This document shows positions 9,087 through 18,462 of a DNA stretch of 64,000 bases, piece by piece. Made by a program: the position numbers and the translations under genes. This DNA is from Desulfitobacterium sp050251735. GTDB taxonomy: Bacteria; Bacillota; Desulfitobacteriia; Desulfitobacteriales; Desulfitobacteriaceae. The stretch is taken from assembly GCA_050251735.1 (NCBI GenBank), contig JBFWMF010000008.1, positions 70,307-134,306 of the forward strand, read 5' to 3'. Numbering within the stretch: position 1 is the first letter of the stretch; each line of letters opens with the position of its first letter. The notes under the pieces are model-generated. The model did no database searches. It saw only the letters and a list, made by a program, of their open reading frames with translations, and was not told the DNA's origin.

Positions 9087-9959
9087 TTAAATCACAGGGG
9101 AATAAACTCCAGCATTAAGCACGCTATAGCGAAGTGCTACAACTCCGGTAATTTCTAAGACACCTGTTAATGCCCAGATCAAGACAGGCAGATTGACTCC
9201 CATCAGAGCTAGCACAGAGACCACAAGGGGTACAGCTATTCCGGCAGCTACTGTTCCTTTCCAGAAGACGTTGGATAGTTCCCCTTTGGTTAGCTTTTCT
9301 GCCGAAAGTTGGGCTCCTCCCTCACCATTAGCTGCAGACTTCATGTAGGAGTATAGGGTTAGCCCAGCGACCCCTAAGGCCACGGTGTTCGCCACCGCGA
9401 GGGTCCCAGAACTTACTACCAATCCTCCCATTGGAGCAAGTACCATCAGGGCTCCGATGCCGCCCACTGTAGCATTAGCTCCAAACAATATCGGGAGGTT
9501 GCCGTTATTCCAGAAGGTCACCCCCTTTGAGTCGGCTAAAAAGAAGCCGTCATAAATCATCATGAAGGCCGCCAAGGCCCCGGCCGCTATACCGAGTATC
9601 TTCCCTGCACCTCCCCACGGCGTCCAACTTAAGCTGGGGATAACCAGCGGCGCTACGCTGGCCACCCCCGCTACGGCAAAGAGCATAAAGCCCCATGCTC
9701 CTTTACTGATCCAAGATTGTTTTGGTCGTTTTAAGACCTTTAGGAAGCGCTCTGGCTTCCCGAGATCTGCCAGAAGCAAGGCTCCTTTCCCGATTAACAT
9801 GGCAAGGAGAGCTACTACGGCTCCCAAAGCAAATTTAAAGATTAAAGAGGCAATAAAGAGACCACCAGCCACTGCCCCGATCGCCATTTCTAACCACATA
9901 GGGGCTTTATTCCATTCCTTTTGTTCCTTGTAATCTACACTTAATGCATAAGTATTCAT
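9087..9959 (-). CDS. NrfD/DmsC-like polytopic membrane subunit
   Basis: A 290-residue hydrophobic protein with about eight membrane segments and the NrfD-like first helix and loop (LEMAIGAVAGGLFIASLI followed by DLGKPERF), the region that contacts the Fe-S subunit and quinone site in PsrC-type proteins. It probably exchanges electrons between menaquinone and the Fe-S/molybdenum subunits encoded just downstream. ATG 9959 is preferred (AAGGGGA about 7 nt upstream); ATG 9977 is also in frame. It lies 87 nt before the molybdoenzyme gene on the same strand. Confidence 0.85.
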   Translation of the reverse strand: MNTYALSVDYKEQKEWNKAPMWLEMAIGAVAGGLFIASLIFKFALGAVVALLAMLIGKGALLLADLGKPERFLKVLKRPKQSWISKGAWGFMLFAVAGVASVAPLVIPSLSWTPWGGAGKILGIAAGALAAFMMIYDGFFLADSKGVTFWNNGNLPILFGANATVGGIGALMVLAPMGGLVVSSGTLAVANTVALGVAGLTLYSYMKSAANGEGGAQLSAEKLTKGELSNVFWKGTVAAGIAVPLVVSVLALMGVNLPVLIWALTGVLEITGVVALRYSVLNAGVYSPVI

Positions 9960-9998
9960 TTTTATTTCCCCTTTCATATTGGCCCTTTGGGCTTAAAA

Positions 9999-10061
9999 TT
10001 AACTTTTTTTAGCTTCAATGAGCTCCATTAGTTTGACGATAAAATGTGCTAAGTTTCCCAT
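9999..10061 (-). CDS. candidate 20-residue small protein
   Basis: A short ORF encoding MGNLAHFIVKLMELIEAKKS. Its ribosome site (AAGGAAG) overlaps the last codons and stop of the preceding gene, and the ATG follows that stop by 3 nt, the spacing of translationally coupled genes. Its stop falls about 40 nt before the NrfD-like gene. The peptide can form an amphipathic helix (FIVKLMELIEA) with a basic end. I do not recognise it; it may be a membrane-associated micro-subunit, a leader peptide, or chance. Confidence 0.42.
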   Translation of the reverse strand: MGNLAHFIVKLMELIEAKKS

Positions 10062-10064
10062 ACC

Positions 10065-10352
10065 CTACTTCCTTCTAAATATCTTGGCCGCTAGGAAACC
10101 TAACCCAAAAGCAATTAATAGTGCTTCTGTTGGATGCTCCTTTGCCGCTTCCACTCCTTTGTTAATTACTTTTTCGCCTTGCTCGCAAGCCTTTTGGGTC
10201 ACTTCTCCCCCCACTTCCAAAGGTTTTTGAGAGACTTCTTTAAGCATTTCAAATCCTTGCTCTACCACCAAAAGAAGTGCAGCTTTTAATTCTGATAAAT
10301 TAAGAGAGTTAACTTGATTCCCCACATTGCTTTCATTAAGCTGTGACTCCAT
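10065..10352 (-). CDS. small tail-anchored protein, DUF883/ElaB-like
   Basis: A 95-residue protein with a long amphipathic helical part (residues ~15-72) and one C-terminal hydrophobic segment (ALLIAFGLGFLAAKIF) ending in basic residues RRK. This layout is that of DUF883/ElaB-type proteins bound to the inner membrane face, though the family assignment is tentative. ATG 10352 has GGGAGGG a few nt upstream. It is the first gene of the minus-strand redox cluster and is divergent from a TetR regulator at 10576, so the 223-nt gap between them probably holds both promoters and the operator. Confidence 0.72.
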   Translation of the reverse strand: MESQLNESNVGNQVNSLNLSELKAALLLVVEQGFEMLKEVSQKPLEVGGEVTQKACEQGEKVINKGVEAAKEHPTEALLIAFGLGFLAAKIFRRK

Positions 10353-10575
10353 AGGTTTCCCTCCCCTTTCATAATTGTTAAAGTGTATTTTATCACTTGT
10401 ACCTTCATTATAATTTGTGTTATATTGAAGTAAAATTCACATAATTTCAAAGCAGCATTTTTAATACACACTTTTCCCGATGTGTTACTTTTTTACACGC
10501 ATTTGGGGATCTCTTTCCTTCAATAATTCTTCTTTTACCGAGCTGTCGCATAATTCTTTGAAAGGGAGGTATTAA

Positions 10576-11241
10576 ATGACAAAGCCTGAAATGACAAAGA
10601 AAGTATTTGCGGAAGCATTGAAAAAGCTAGCTAAAAAAACATCCATCGATAAGATTCCGACTCGGGAGATTATATTGACTTCAGGTCTAAGTAGCAAAAC
10701 CTTTTATAATCATTTTAAAGATAAACAAGAGCTCGTTGTTTGGATCTTTCATACCGAAATCGAAGAGGTAATAGCGAGTATTACTCAGGACGGAGATGTT
10801 GCCAACTCATCGCAAATAAAAGATAAAATAAAAAAGGCTACTCCATACGATAAGCCTTTTTACATTGAATTTTCTGAGCAAACCACCACCCTTTCCGGTA
10901 AATACTGGAAATGCGTTGGCAAACATTTGTATGATAATCGCGCTTTTTATCTTAATGCCTTCGAGTCATCCTGTCAGAATAATCTCCGTGATTATCTTTT
11001 TATACTATTTCGCAAACAATTTAAGTTAGAGATAATTGAAATGCTTGGAGATCGGGAATGTTGCCCCCATGACATTGATTTCCTTGCCGAATATTTCACC
11101 AATGCATGCGTCGGGTACCTCATTCATTGGGTACAACACTGCATAAATGACTATACCCCCGGAAGCTTACACATTGATCCCTCCATTCTGACTCAAAATT
11201 GCATGAGATTTGTCTTGAATTCTTATATTTTAAAAGCCTGA
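10576..11241 (+). CDS. TetR/AcrR family transcriptional regulator
   Basis: A 221-residue one-component regulator. The N terminus contains a TetR helix-turn-helix: a first helix TKKVFAEALKKLAKKTSIDKI, then TREIILTSGLSSKTFYNHFKDKQELV, the usual recognition helix and the conserved YNHF-KDK turn. The ligand domain is not recognisable beyond TetR_C type. A good ribosome site (GGGAGG) lies 6-7 nt before the ATG. It is divergent from the cluster beginning at 10352, and such pairs are normally autoregulated, so it probably controls the molybdoenzyme cluster; inducer unknown. Confidence 0.9.
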   Translation: MTKPEMTKKVFAEALKKLAKKTSIDKIPTREIILTSGLSSKTFYNHFKDKQELVVWIFHTEIEEVIASITQDGDVANSSQIKDKIKKATPYDKPFYIEFSEQTTTLSGKYWKCVGKHLYDNRAFYLNAFESSCQNNLRDYLFILFRKQFKLEIIEMLGDRECCPHDIDFLAEYFTNACVGYLIHWVQHCINDYTPGSLHIDPSILTQNCMRFVLNSYILKA

Positions 11242-11264
11242 ACAAGCCCTTTAGATTTTATGTA

Positions 11265-11323
11265 AAATAAATAAAAGGAAGCAGACAACTACGTTAAGTA
11301 GCATCGCTTCCTTTTATTTATTT
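11265..11323. terminator. bidirectional terminator, perfect 18-bp stem
   Basis: Left arm AAATAAATAAAAGGAAGC (11265-11282) is exactly complementary to 11306-11323, with a 23-nt loop. The A- and T-rich ends supply a U tract in both directions. It separates the TetR gene (+) from the convergent CGCGG gene (-). Confidence 0.88.
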
Positions 11324-11368
11324 GGCTATAAATATTTCTAACTAGTTTGCAGTCAGATCTGTCGAATC

Positions 11369-11638
11369 TTATTTTGTCAGCTTCCAAACACGTAGAACAT
11401 AACCACCGCAGCCGCATTGATCAATGAATTGATACTGAATGCGATCTCCAAACTGTTGGTCCATTAGTTCAGTCAAATAATCGGCTGGATTGCCAAAGCT
11501 AGCCGGCGTCACAACGTTGACGTAATAGCCCACACCTGTATCGGCTACAGCTGCTAAGGCATCCTTAATGACAAGATCACGATCATTTGCATAATCATCA
11601 TGTTCCAGTCCAACCGAATAATTCATGTTTTTTATCAT
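11369..11638 (-). CDS. CGCGG-motif small protein (putative radical-SAM-modified RiPP family)
   Basis: An 89-residue protein with a short N-terminal NYSVGLEHDDYANDRDLV block, a central YYVNVVTPASFGNPADYL block and a C-terminal DQCGCGGYVLRVWK. This matches my memory of a family named for its CGCGG motif and proposed to be precursors modified by radical SAM enzymes, best known from haloarchaea. I see no radical SAM gene nearby. Start is uncertain: ATG 11638 has AAGGA 8 nt upstream, ATG 11647 is also in frame. It stands alone, convergent with the TetR gene and 186 nt or more from leuA. Confidence 0.7.
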   Translation of the reverse strand: MIKNMNYSVGLEHDDYANDRDLVIKDALAAVADTGVGYYVNVVTPASFGNPADYLTELMDQQFGDRIQYQFIDQCGCGGYVLRVWKLTK

Positions 11639-11833
11639 TATCCCCATCCTTATATCGAGTCTCCTCTGCGAGGATTAGTCTACTATGGCTTCCGTGCATT
11701 CCCCACACAAGCCAAGTTTCCTATATCGCTCTTCTATGTCAACTCATTTACTTAATATAAGAAGGATACCATGAAAGGCTTGGGAGAACTGTGCTTCAAA
11801 TCATAGTTTGCTATTAAATCTCATAGTTTGGAT

Positions 11834-13498
11834 TTATTTCGCTTTCTTCATTGCATTAATCGCACTGATCAAGGCTTTCACCGAAGAAGTAAAAATATCC
11901 ATATGGATGCCGCAGCCCCAGTATAGCGCACCATCGGGACCGGTTATGCTGACATAGGAAACCGCCTGTGATTTGGAGCCTACCTCCAGAGCATGCTCTT
12001 TATAGCTAAGGTTGGAGTAGGATAACCCTAGTTGGGTTTGGAGGACATTGCTGATTGCATCCAGACGGCCCTCTCCTTTTCCTGATAACTCCAGAGTTTC
12101 ATTATCATAACGGATGGTGACGGTGGTGTAGAAATCTTCCTGGCCATTGAACCGGAAATTCACCAGCTCAACAGGTTGGTCGATATTGACATATTCCTTG
12201 ACGAAAATATCTTTGATCTCTGCGGGTATCAGCTCTTTATGCAGCTGATCTGAGACACTCTTCACCTTATAGCCGAAGTCCTCACGCATCTTAGCCGGCA
12301 AGTCGAAAGCATAATGCTGTTCCAGCAGGAAGGCAATGCCCCCCTTACCGGACTGACTATTGATGCGGATGACATCTCCCTCATACTCCCGACCAATGTC
12401 TTGAGGGTCGATGAGCAAATATGGTACGGTCCAGTTGTTGCAATCGCGCTCTTCCCGATATTTCATACCTTTGGTAATGGCATCTTGATGGGAACCAGAG
12501 AACGCTGCAAAAACCAGCTTGCCGCCATAAGGTTGACGCTCGTGGACCTTCATCCCGGTTAGCTTTTCATAGCCCGCGGTAATATCCAGCATATTTTCAA
12601 AGTTTAAGCCGGGGTCCACCCCATGGGAAAACATGTTGAGGGCTAAGGTGACGATATCCACATTACCCGTACGCTCCCCATTGCCGAACAGTGTCCCTTC
12701 GATGCGCTGTCCACCGGCCAGTAAGCCCAGCTCTGCATCAGCTACAGCAGTGCCTCGATCATTGTGAGGATGGAGGGATAAAATAACATTGTCCCGATAC
12801 TTAAAATGTTCACTCATATACTCGATCTGACTGGCATAGACGTGGGGCATGGACATAGACACGGTTGCCGGCAGATTGATAATCACTTTATTCTCAGGGG
12901 TGGGTTCAAACACATCAAGAACCTTATTGCAGATGTCCAGCGCAAATTCCATCTCCGTACCGGTAAAGCTTTCCGGTGAATATTCAAACCGGAAGTTGCC
13001 CTCTGTGTTAGCAGCATATTGTTTCAGCAATCGAGCACCGCTCACAGCGATCTCGATAATTTCTTCCTTGGTCATTTTAAAGACCTGCTCCCGTTGGGCA
13101 ACCGATGTCGAGTTGTAGAGATGGACCACGGCTCTTTTAGCCCCTTCTAAAGCTTTAAAGGTCTTCTCAATGATATGCTCTCTGGATTGGGTCAACACCT
13201 GAATGCTTACATCCTCAGGAATCAGATCCTGCTCGATCAAGGTGCGCAAAAAGGTATACTCCGTCTCCGAGGCCGCAGGAAAGCCCACTTCGATTTCCTT
13301 GAAGCCGACCTGCACCAGCAGTTTAAAAAACTCCAGTTTTTCTTCCAAGCTCATGGGTACCACCAAAGCTTGATTACCGTCGCGCAGATCCACGCTGCAC
13401 CAGGTCGGAGGGGTCGTGATATACTCCTGCTGCGCCCATTTCAAAGAAGTTACGGGTGGCATAAAATAACCCCGTTGATACTTATCACAATTTTTCAT
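11834..13498 (-). CDS. leuA: 2-isopropylmalate synthase, LeuA2 type
   Basis: Condenses acetyl-CoA with 2-oxoisovalerate, the first committed step of leucine synthesis. At 554 residues it has the HMGL-like TIM barrel (DLRDGNQALVVPMS near residue 37; metal-binding HPHNDRGTAVADAEL) and a C-terminal LeuA regulatory dimer domain (residues ~430-550) that binds leucine. The wording of the barrel (WCSVDLRDGNQAL, no DGxQ-x-PG) is that of the LeuA2 subgroup best known from actinobacteria and some Clostridia. The start ATG 13498 has AAAGGGA about 9-10 nt upstream. A T-box leader precedes it, so transcription is raised when tRNA-Leu is uncharged. It stands alone, with no other leu genes adjacent. Confidence 0.95.
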   Translation of the reverse strand: MKNCDKYQRGYFMPPVTSLKWAQQEYITTPPTWCSVDLRDGNQALVVPMSLEEKLEFFKLLVQVGFKEIEVGFPAASETEYTFLRTLIEQDLIPEDVSIQVLTQSREHIIEKTFKALEGAKRAVVHLYNSTSVAQREQVFKMTKEEIIEIAVSGARLLKQYAANTEGNFRFEYSPESFTGTEMEFALDICNKVLDVFEPTPENKVIINLPATVSMSMPHVYASQIEYMSEHFKYRDNVILSLHPHNDRGTAVADAELGLLAGGQRIEGTLFGNGERTGNVDIVTLALNMFSHGVDPGLNFENMLDITAGYEKLTGMKVHERQPYGGKLVFAAFSGSHQDAITKGMKYREERDCNNWTVPYLLIDPQDIGREYEGDVIRINSQSGKGGIAFLLEQHYAFDLPAKMREDFGYKVKSVSDQLHKELIPAEIKDIFVKEYVNIDQPVELVNFRFNGQEDFYTTVTIRYDNETLELSGKGEGRLDAISNVLQTQLGLSYSNLSYKEHALEVGSKSQAVSYVSITGPDGALYWGCGIHMDIFTSSVKALISAINAMKKAK

Positions 13499-13578
13499 TG
13501 CCTATCATCCCTTTCTCATATCTTTGCTGTTGCAGAACAACACAGGGATTGTTCCCTACATATTCTGAATTGGAAAAT

Positions 13579-13870
13579 AAAAAAATCCTTCATCTCTACA
13601 ACCATAGAGACGAAAGACTTAACATCTTACGTGGTACCACTCTCATTCAAGCCTTACGGCCTGCACTCCATAGATACGGATCGAAAAAAGCTCGTAAGTT
13701 ATCTTCACGCCCTTTGCGACCTTATATCCTCCTACTGTAACGGTTAGGCTCCGGCTCCACCTACTCTTCTTCATTTCAGCGAGCTACTCCGAGGCGAGTT
13801 CGAATCCATCTCGGCCGCTGTTTTCCACCAACCAACAGCTCTCTAAACGCTCCGAAACATTCTACTAATC
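13579..13870 (-). promoter_or_regulatory. T-box riboswitch upstream of leuA
   Basis: On the minus strand the leader ends in a T-box sequence AGAGTGGTACCACG (complement of 13630-13643) followed by an intrinsic terminator with arms CGTCTCTA/TGTAGAGATG and a run of seven T (13579-13618). About 200 nt of structured sequence precede it, including a GGTTGGTGGAAAAC segment like the stem I distal loops and a GAACTCGCC segment where CTC (Leu) is a plausible specifier codon. Uncharged tRNA-Leu would stabilise the antiterminator. The 5' limit is approximate; a promoter should lie just beyond 13870. The gap between it and polC shows nothing else. Confidence 0.92.
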
Positions 13871-14068
13871 CTCATCAGTGTATTTACTATAGTATTATGA
13901 TATTGTGTTTAATGTATTCTATAACAGCAACTTAAGCATTGTCAAGTAAAAAAATATCTCCTTCTGTCCGAGAGGCTCTCATGTTAAAATGAAGATTGGA
14001 TACCTAACAAAGATAGATAACATTGCGCATAGAAAACGACAGAGTATGGGGAGAATTGGGTAACAACG

Positions 14069-17000
14069 ATGAAAAGAGTAAATGAAATTTTCAGCGAATA
14101 CGAGGCTGGCTTTAACTTAAGCACAGCCCTTGTAAAAGCCGTGGTTTTAAAAGAAAAGAGCAAAGCTTTAGAAATGAGAATCAGCTCTGATCAATATATT
14201 GGCATCGAAGAAATTACAGCCTTGAATCAATTTATCCGTCAACGACTCTCCTTAGATGATTCGGAGATCATCGTTGAGTATGCCGAGGGCACTTCGAAAA
14301 AACCCCTTGTGGCGGAGCTGAAAAATATATTGGGGATGTTGACTCGTAAACACCCTCTTCTCAAATCCGCCATCAATAACTGTGACTATGAAATCAGCGA
14401 ACAGAGGGTTAATTTTAACTTTAAGATCGCGGTATCCTACTTACTTAAAGGTAAGGGTTACGACAAGATCATCCAAGAAGCCATCCAAAACCTTTATGGA
14501 GCAGCCTATCAGATTCACTTTGTTGATCAGGTCAGCCCTGAAGAAGTCATTCGACTCCAAGAGGCCATTCAAGAAAGAGAAATGCAGCTGATCCAAGAGC
14601 AAGTGATGGTCTCCCCTGTTCAATCCGGCACAGCCTTTGGGGCTGTGGCACCTATGGATGATACCGAAACCAATACAGAAGCAAGTGCCAAGGGAAAAGA
14701 AAAAGCCAAAGGCAAAGCCGAAGCGGACAGCAAAAAAGGAGATCCCCAGCTGATTTTAGGCCGCAATGCAACCATTAAGGATAAGGTTATCAAAATCACC
14801 GATATTACCCCCGATGAAGGAAAGGTCGCCCTCCAGGGTGAACCCTCGAACGTTGAAGCTAAGGAATTGAGAAGCGGCAAAACCTTGATTTCCTTTGACT
14901 TATATGACGGTTCAAGCTCCCTGACCTGCAAAGCCTTCCTCAAGCCCGGTGAGGATGGGGAGGTTTTAGCCCGCCTGCAAAAGGCCAAAGGGGTCAAACT
15001 CTCCGGCAACGCCGGCTTGAGTAAGTTTTCCGGGGAAATCGAGCTAATTGCCAATACCATCGTCGAGATTGAAGGCCTCCGCAAGGTTGTTCGTCAGGAC
15101 CGAGCAAAGGAAAAGCGCGTGGAGCTACACCTACATACCCAGATGAGTCAGATGGACGCCATGACCAGTGCCACCGACCTCATCAAGCGAGCCATGAGCT
15201 GGGGCATGAAATCCATAGCCATCACCGATCACGGGGTGGTGCAGTCCTTCCCCGAGGCCCATAAGCTCATCGGTCGGGATAATCCTGATTTCAAGGTAAT
15301 CTATGGGGTGGAGGCCTATTTGGCTCCGGATAAAAAACCCGCCGTAACACACCCCCAAGGCCAGTCCATCGATACGACTTATTGTGTGTTGGACTTGGAA
15401 ACCACCGGTTTCTCCGCCGTAACGGAGAAAATTACGGAGATAGGGGTCATGAAGGTGCAAGCGGGTAAGGTCATAGATCAATTCACCTGCTTTGTCAATC
15501 CCCAAAAGCCGATTCCAGCCCGGGTTGTCGAGGTAACCCACATCACAGACGATATGGTCAAGGACGCAGAGACCATCGACCAGTTCATGCCTAAGCTCTT
15601 GAATTTTCTGGAGGACTGCGTTTTGGTCGCTCATAACGCTGATTTTGATATGGGCTTTTTAAAGCATAATGCCAAGGTCTTAGGCTATGATTTTAACTAC
15701 ACCTATCTAGATACCTTGGCCCTAGCTAAGGAACTTTTCCCCGAATATAAAACCTACAAATTAGGCCGGATTGCCAAAAATCTCGGTATTAATGTGGAGG
15801 TCGCCCATCGCGCCTTAGATGACGTGGATACCACGGTGAAAGTCTTCAATATCATGCTGGATAAGCTCAAGGAACGAGGTGCGGCTACCCTCGAGGATAT
15901 CGACCTGATGGCAGCGGATGAAACAGCGAAGAAGGAAGAATATAAGAAGCTCAAAACCTATCATGCCATTATTTTAGCCAAGAACTATACGGGCCTAAAG
16001 AATTTATATAAGCTGGTCTCCTACTCCCACTTGGATTATTTCTACAAAAAGCCGCGAATCTTAAAGAGCCTTCTCAAAAAATACTCTGAAGGCCTCATCC
16101 TAAGTAGCGCCTGTAGCGAGGGCGAGCTATTCCAAGCAATCCTTCTCGGCAAATCCACAGAAGAGATCGAAGCCATTGCTGAAGAATATGATTATCTGGA
16201 AATCCAACCCCTACGCAATAATGACTACCTAGTGCGCAGCGAGCAAGTACCCAATAAAGAATACCTAATGGAAATCAATCGCAAAATTGTCGCTCTCGGT
16301 GAAAAACTTCATAAACCCGTGGTCGCCACAGGGGATGTTCACTTCATCGATCCTCAGGATGAGATTTACCGGCGGATCTTAGAAGCGGGTCAAGGCTATA
16401 AAGATGCGGATGACCAGCCCCCTCTCTATCTCAAAACCACCGATGAAATGCTCGAGGAGTTCTACTATCTGGGTGAGGAAAAAGCCTATGAAGTGGTGGT
16501 CACCAACACCAATCTCATTGCCGGTTGGTGCGAGCCCATCAGTCCCATCTCTCAAGAAAAAGCCACCCCACATATCGAGGGCTGCGAGGATACTCTGAGG
16601 GAAATCACCTACAGTAAGGCCCATGAGCTCTATGGTGATCCCTTGCCAGAGATCGTCGAGAAAAGGCTGGAGCGCGAGCTGGATTCTATTATCAAAAATG
16701 GCTTCTCCGTCATGTATATCATTGCCCAAAAGCTGGTTTGGAAATCCAACGAGGACGGCTATCTGGTCGGTTCCCGGGGGTCGGTGGGTTCTTCCGTAGT
16801 CGCCTATCTGACCGGGATCACCGAAGTCAACGCTTTACCCCCTCATTACCGCTGCCCCAGCTGCCACTACTCCGACTTCTCCGACCATGACCGGCGAATA
16901 GGCTTTGACTTGCCCGATCGAGACTGCCCTGAATGCGGCACTAAGCTCGACAAGGATGGCATCGATATCCCCTTTGAAACCTTCTTAGGCTTTAACGGCG

Positions 17001-18454
17001 ATAAGGAGCCTGATATTGACTTAAACTTTTCAGGAGAATACCAAGCCAAGGCTCATAAATATACTGAGGTCATCTTCGGTAAGGGTACCACCTTCAAGGC
17101 GGGAACCATCGGCACCATCGCCGACAAAACTGCCTTCGGCTACGTGAAGAAATACTTCGAAGAAAAAGGCAGCACCGCCAACAAGGCAGAAATAGTCCGC
17201 ATCGCCAAAGGCTGTACTGGAATCAAAAGAACCTCCGGTCAGCACCCGGGGGGCATCATCGTTGTGCCGAAGGGTCGGGAGATCTTCGAATTTTGCCCTG
17301 TTCAGCATCCTGCCGATGACCCTAACTCGGACATCATCACGACCCATTTTGACTACCACTCCATTGACCAGAACCTGTTGAAGCTAGATATCCTGGGACA
17401 CGATGATCCTACGGTTATTCGCATGCTGCAAGATATTACCGGGGTGAACCCGAAAACGATTCCCATGGACGATCCGGAGACTATGTCCCTTTTCTCCTCC
17501 ACCAGAGCTTTAGGGGTCAGCCCCGAACAAATTAATTCTAAGGTGGGAACCTTCGGTGTCCCCGAGTTCGGCACCCGATTCGTGCGCGGCATGCTTTTAG
17601 ACACTATGCCCAAGGCCTTCGAGGACTTGATCTGTATCTCGGGACTTTCCCACGGAACTGATGTCTGGCTGGGTAATGCCAAAGACTTAATCGATGCCGG
17701 TACCGTGACCTTGAGTGAGGCTGTCTGTACACGTGATGAGATCATGACTTACCTGATTCGTAAGGGCCTGCCCCCCAATACTGCCTTTAAAATCATGGAG
17801 CTGGTGCGGAAGGGCAAAGCGCTAAAGGATTCCAAATGGCCGGAGTATGAAGCCTTGATGCGCGAGCATAATGTTCCGGAGTGGTATATCGATTCCTGCC
17901 GCAAAATCAAATACATGTTCCCCAAAGCCCATGCGGCAGCCTATGTGATGATGGCCTTCCGGATCGCTTGGTTTAAGGTCCACATCCCCTTGGCCTATTA
18001 CGCGGCCTATTTCTCCATCCGCGCCAAGGCCTTTGATGCTGAATTTATGATCTATGGCAAAGAAAAGGTGAAGGCGAAGATGAAGGAAATCGAGGCCCTT
18101 GGCAATCAGGCGGCACCGAAGGACAAAGATCTCTTCGATGACTTGGAAATCGTCCTAGAAATGTATGAGCGCGGCTTCTCCTTCTTACCCATAGACCTTT
18201 ATCAATCCCACGCCACGAAATTCCAGGTGGAGGGAAATGCCTTAAGACCACCCCTGAACAGCATCTCCGGTATGGGAACGGTAGCTGCTGAAGGACTCTA
18301 TAACGCCGCCCAAGAAAAACCCTTCAACTCCATCGAGGATGTAAAAAAACGCGGTAAGATCGGTAATTCTACCATCGATGTCTTGAAGAAATTCGATTGC
18401 TTCCAAGGAATACCGGAAAGCGATCAGATGAGCTTCTTTGATTTGATTTCATAA
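14069..18454 (+). CDS. polC: DNA polymerase III PolC-type alpha subunit
   Basis: The replicative polymerase of low-GC Gram-positive bacteria, 1461 residues. In order: N-terminal domain and OB fold (to ~residue 340; a Lys/Ala-rich linker KGKEKAKGKAEADSKKG near 210), PHP domain beginning RVELHLHTQMSQMDAM and interrupted by the DnaQ-type 3'-5' exonuclease (VLDLETTGF, HNADFDMGFL, HRALDDVDTT), then the palm with a zinc-finger pair (CPSC and CPEC) and the catalytic DIDLNFSG Asp pair, fingers, and an HhH region. All expected exonuclease acidic residues are present. The Shine-Dalgarno is weak (GGGGAGA about 14 nt upstream), so the start is by homology with known PolC N termini. Convergent with a hemerythrin gene. 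Confidence 0.97.
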   Translation: MKRVNEIFSEYEAGFNLSTALVKAVVLKEKSKALEMRISSDQYIGIEEITALNQFIRQRLSLDDSEIIVEYAEGTSKKPLVAELKNILGMLTRKHPLLKSAINNCDYEISEQRVNFNFKIAVSYLLKGKGYDKIIQEAIQNLYGAAYQIHFVDQVSPEEVIRLQEAIQEREMQLIQEQVMVSPVQSGTAFGAVAPMDDTETNTEASAKGKEKAKGKAEADSKKGDPQLILGRNATIKDKVIKITDITPDEGKVALQGEPSNVEAKELRSGKTLISFDLYDGSSSLTCKAFLKPGEDGEVLARLQKAKGVKLSGNAGLSKFSGEIELIANTIVEIEGLRKVVRQDRAKEKRVELHLHTQMSQMDAMTSATDLIKRAMSWGMKSIAITDHGVVQSFPEAHKLIGRDNPDFKVIYGVEAYLAPDKKPAVTHPQGQSIDTTYCVLDLETTGFSAVTEKITEIGVMKVQAGKVIDQFTCFVNPQKPIPARVVEVTHITDDMVKDAETIDQFMPKLLNFLEDCVLVAHNADFDMGFLKHNAKVLGYDFNYTYLDTLALAKELFPEYKTYKLGRIAKNLGINVEVAHRALDDVDTTVKVFNIMLDKLKERGAATLEDIDLMAADETAKKEEYKKLKTYHAIILAKNYTGLKNLYKLVSYSHLDYFYKKPRILKSLLKKYSEGLILSSACSEGELFQAILLGKSTEEIEAIAEEYDYLEIQPLRNNDYLVRSEQVPNKEYLMEINRKIVALGEKLHKPVVATGDVHFIDPQDEIYRRILEAGQGYKDADDQPPLYLKTTDEMLEEFYYLGEEKAYEVVVTNTNLIAGWCEPISPISQEKATPHIEGCEDTLREITYSKAHELYGDPLPEIVEKRLERELDSIIKNGFSVMYIIAQKLVWKSNEDGYLVGSRGSVGSSVVAYLTGITEVNALPPHYRCPSCHYSDFSDHDRRIGFDLPDRDCPECGTKLDKDGIDIPFETFLGFNGDKEPDIDLNFSGEYQAKAHKYTEVIFGKGTTFKAGTIGTIADKTAFGYVKKYFEEKGSTANKAEIVRIAKGCTGIKRTSGQHPGGIIVVPKGREIFEFCPVQHPADDPNSDIITTHFDYHSIDQNLLKLDILGHDDPTVIRMLQDITGVNPKTIPMDDPETMSLFSSTRALGVSPEQINSKVGTFGVPEFGTRFVRGMLLDTMPKAFEDLICISGLSHGTDVWLGNAKDLIDAGTVTLSEAVCTRDEIMTYLIRKGLPPNTAFKIMELVRKGKALKDSKWPEYEALMREHNVPEWYIDSCRKIKYMFPKAHAAAYVMMAFRIAWFKVHIPLAYYAAYFSIRAKAFDAEFMIYGKEKVKAKMKEIEALGNQAAPKDKDLFDDLEIVLEMYERGFSFLPIDLYQSHATKFQVEGNALRPPLNSISGMGTVAAEGLYNAAQEKPFNSIEDVKKRGKIGNSTIDVLKKFDCFQGIPESDQMSFFDLIS

Positions 18455-18462
18455 AAAATTAT

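Noticed and set aside
13175..13747. 190-codon plus-strand frame opposite leuA and its T-box leader
   Set aside because: It lies antisense to leuA and runs through the T-box structure; composition and lack of family resemblance mark it as a shadow.
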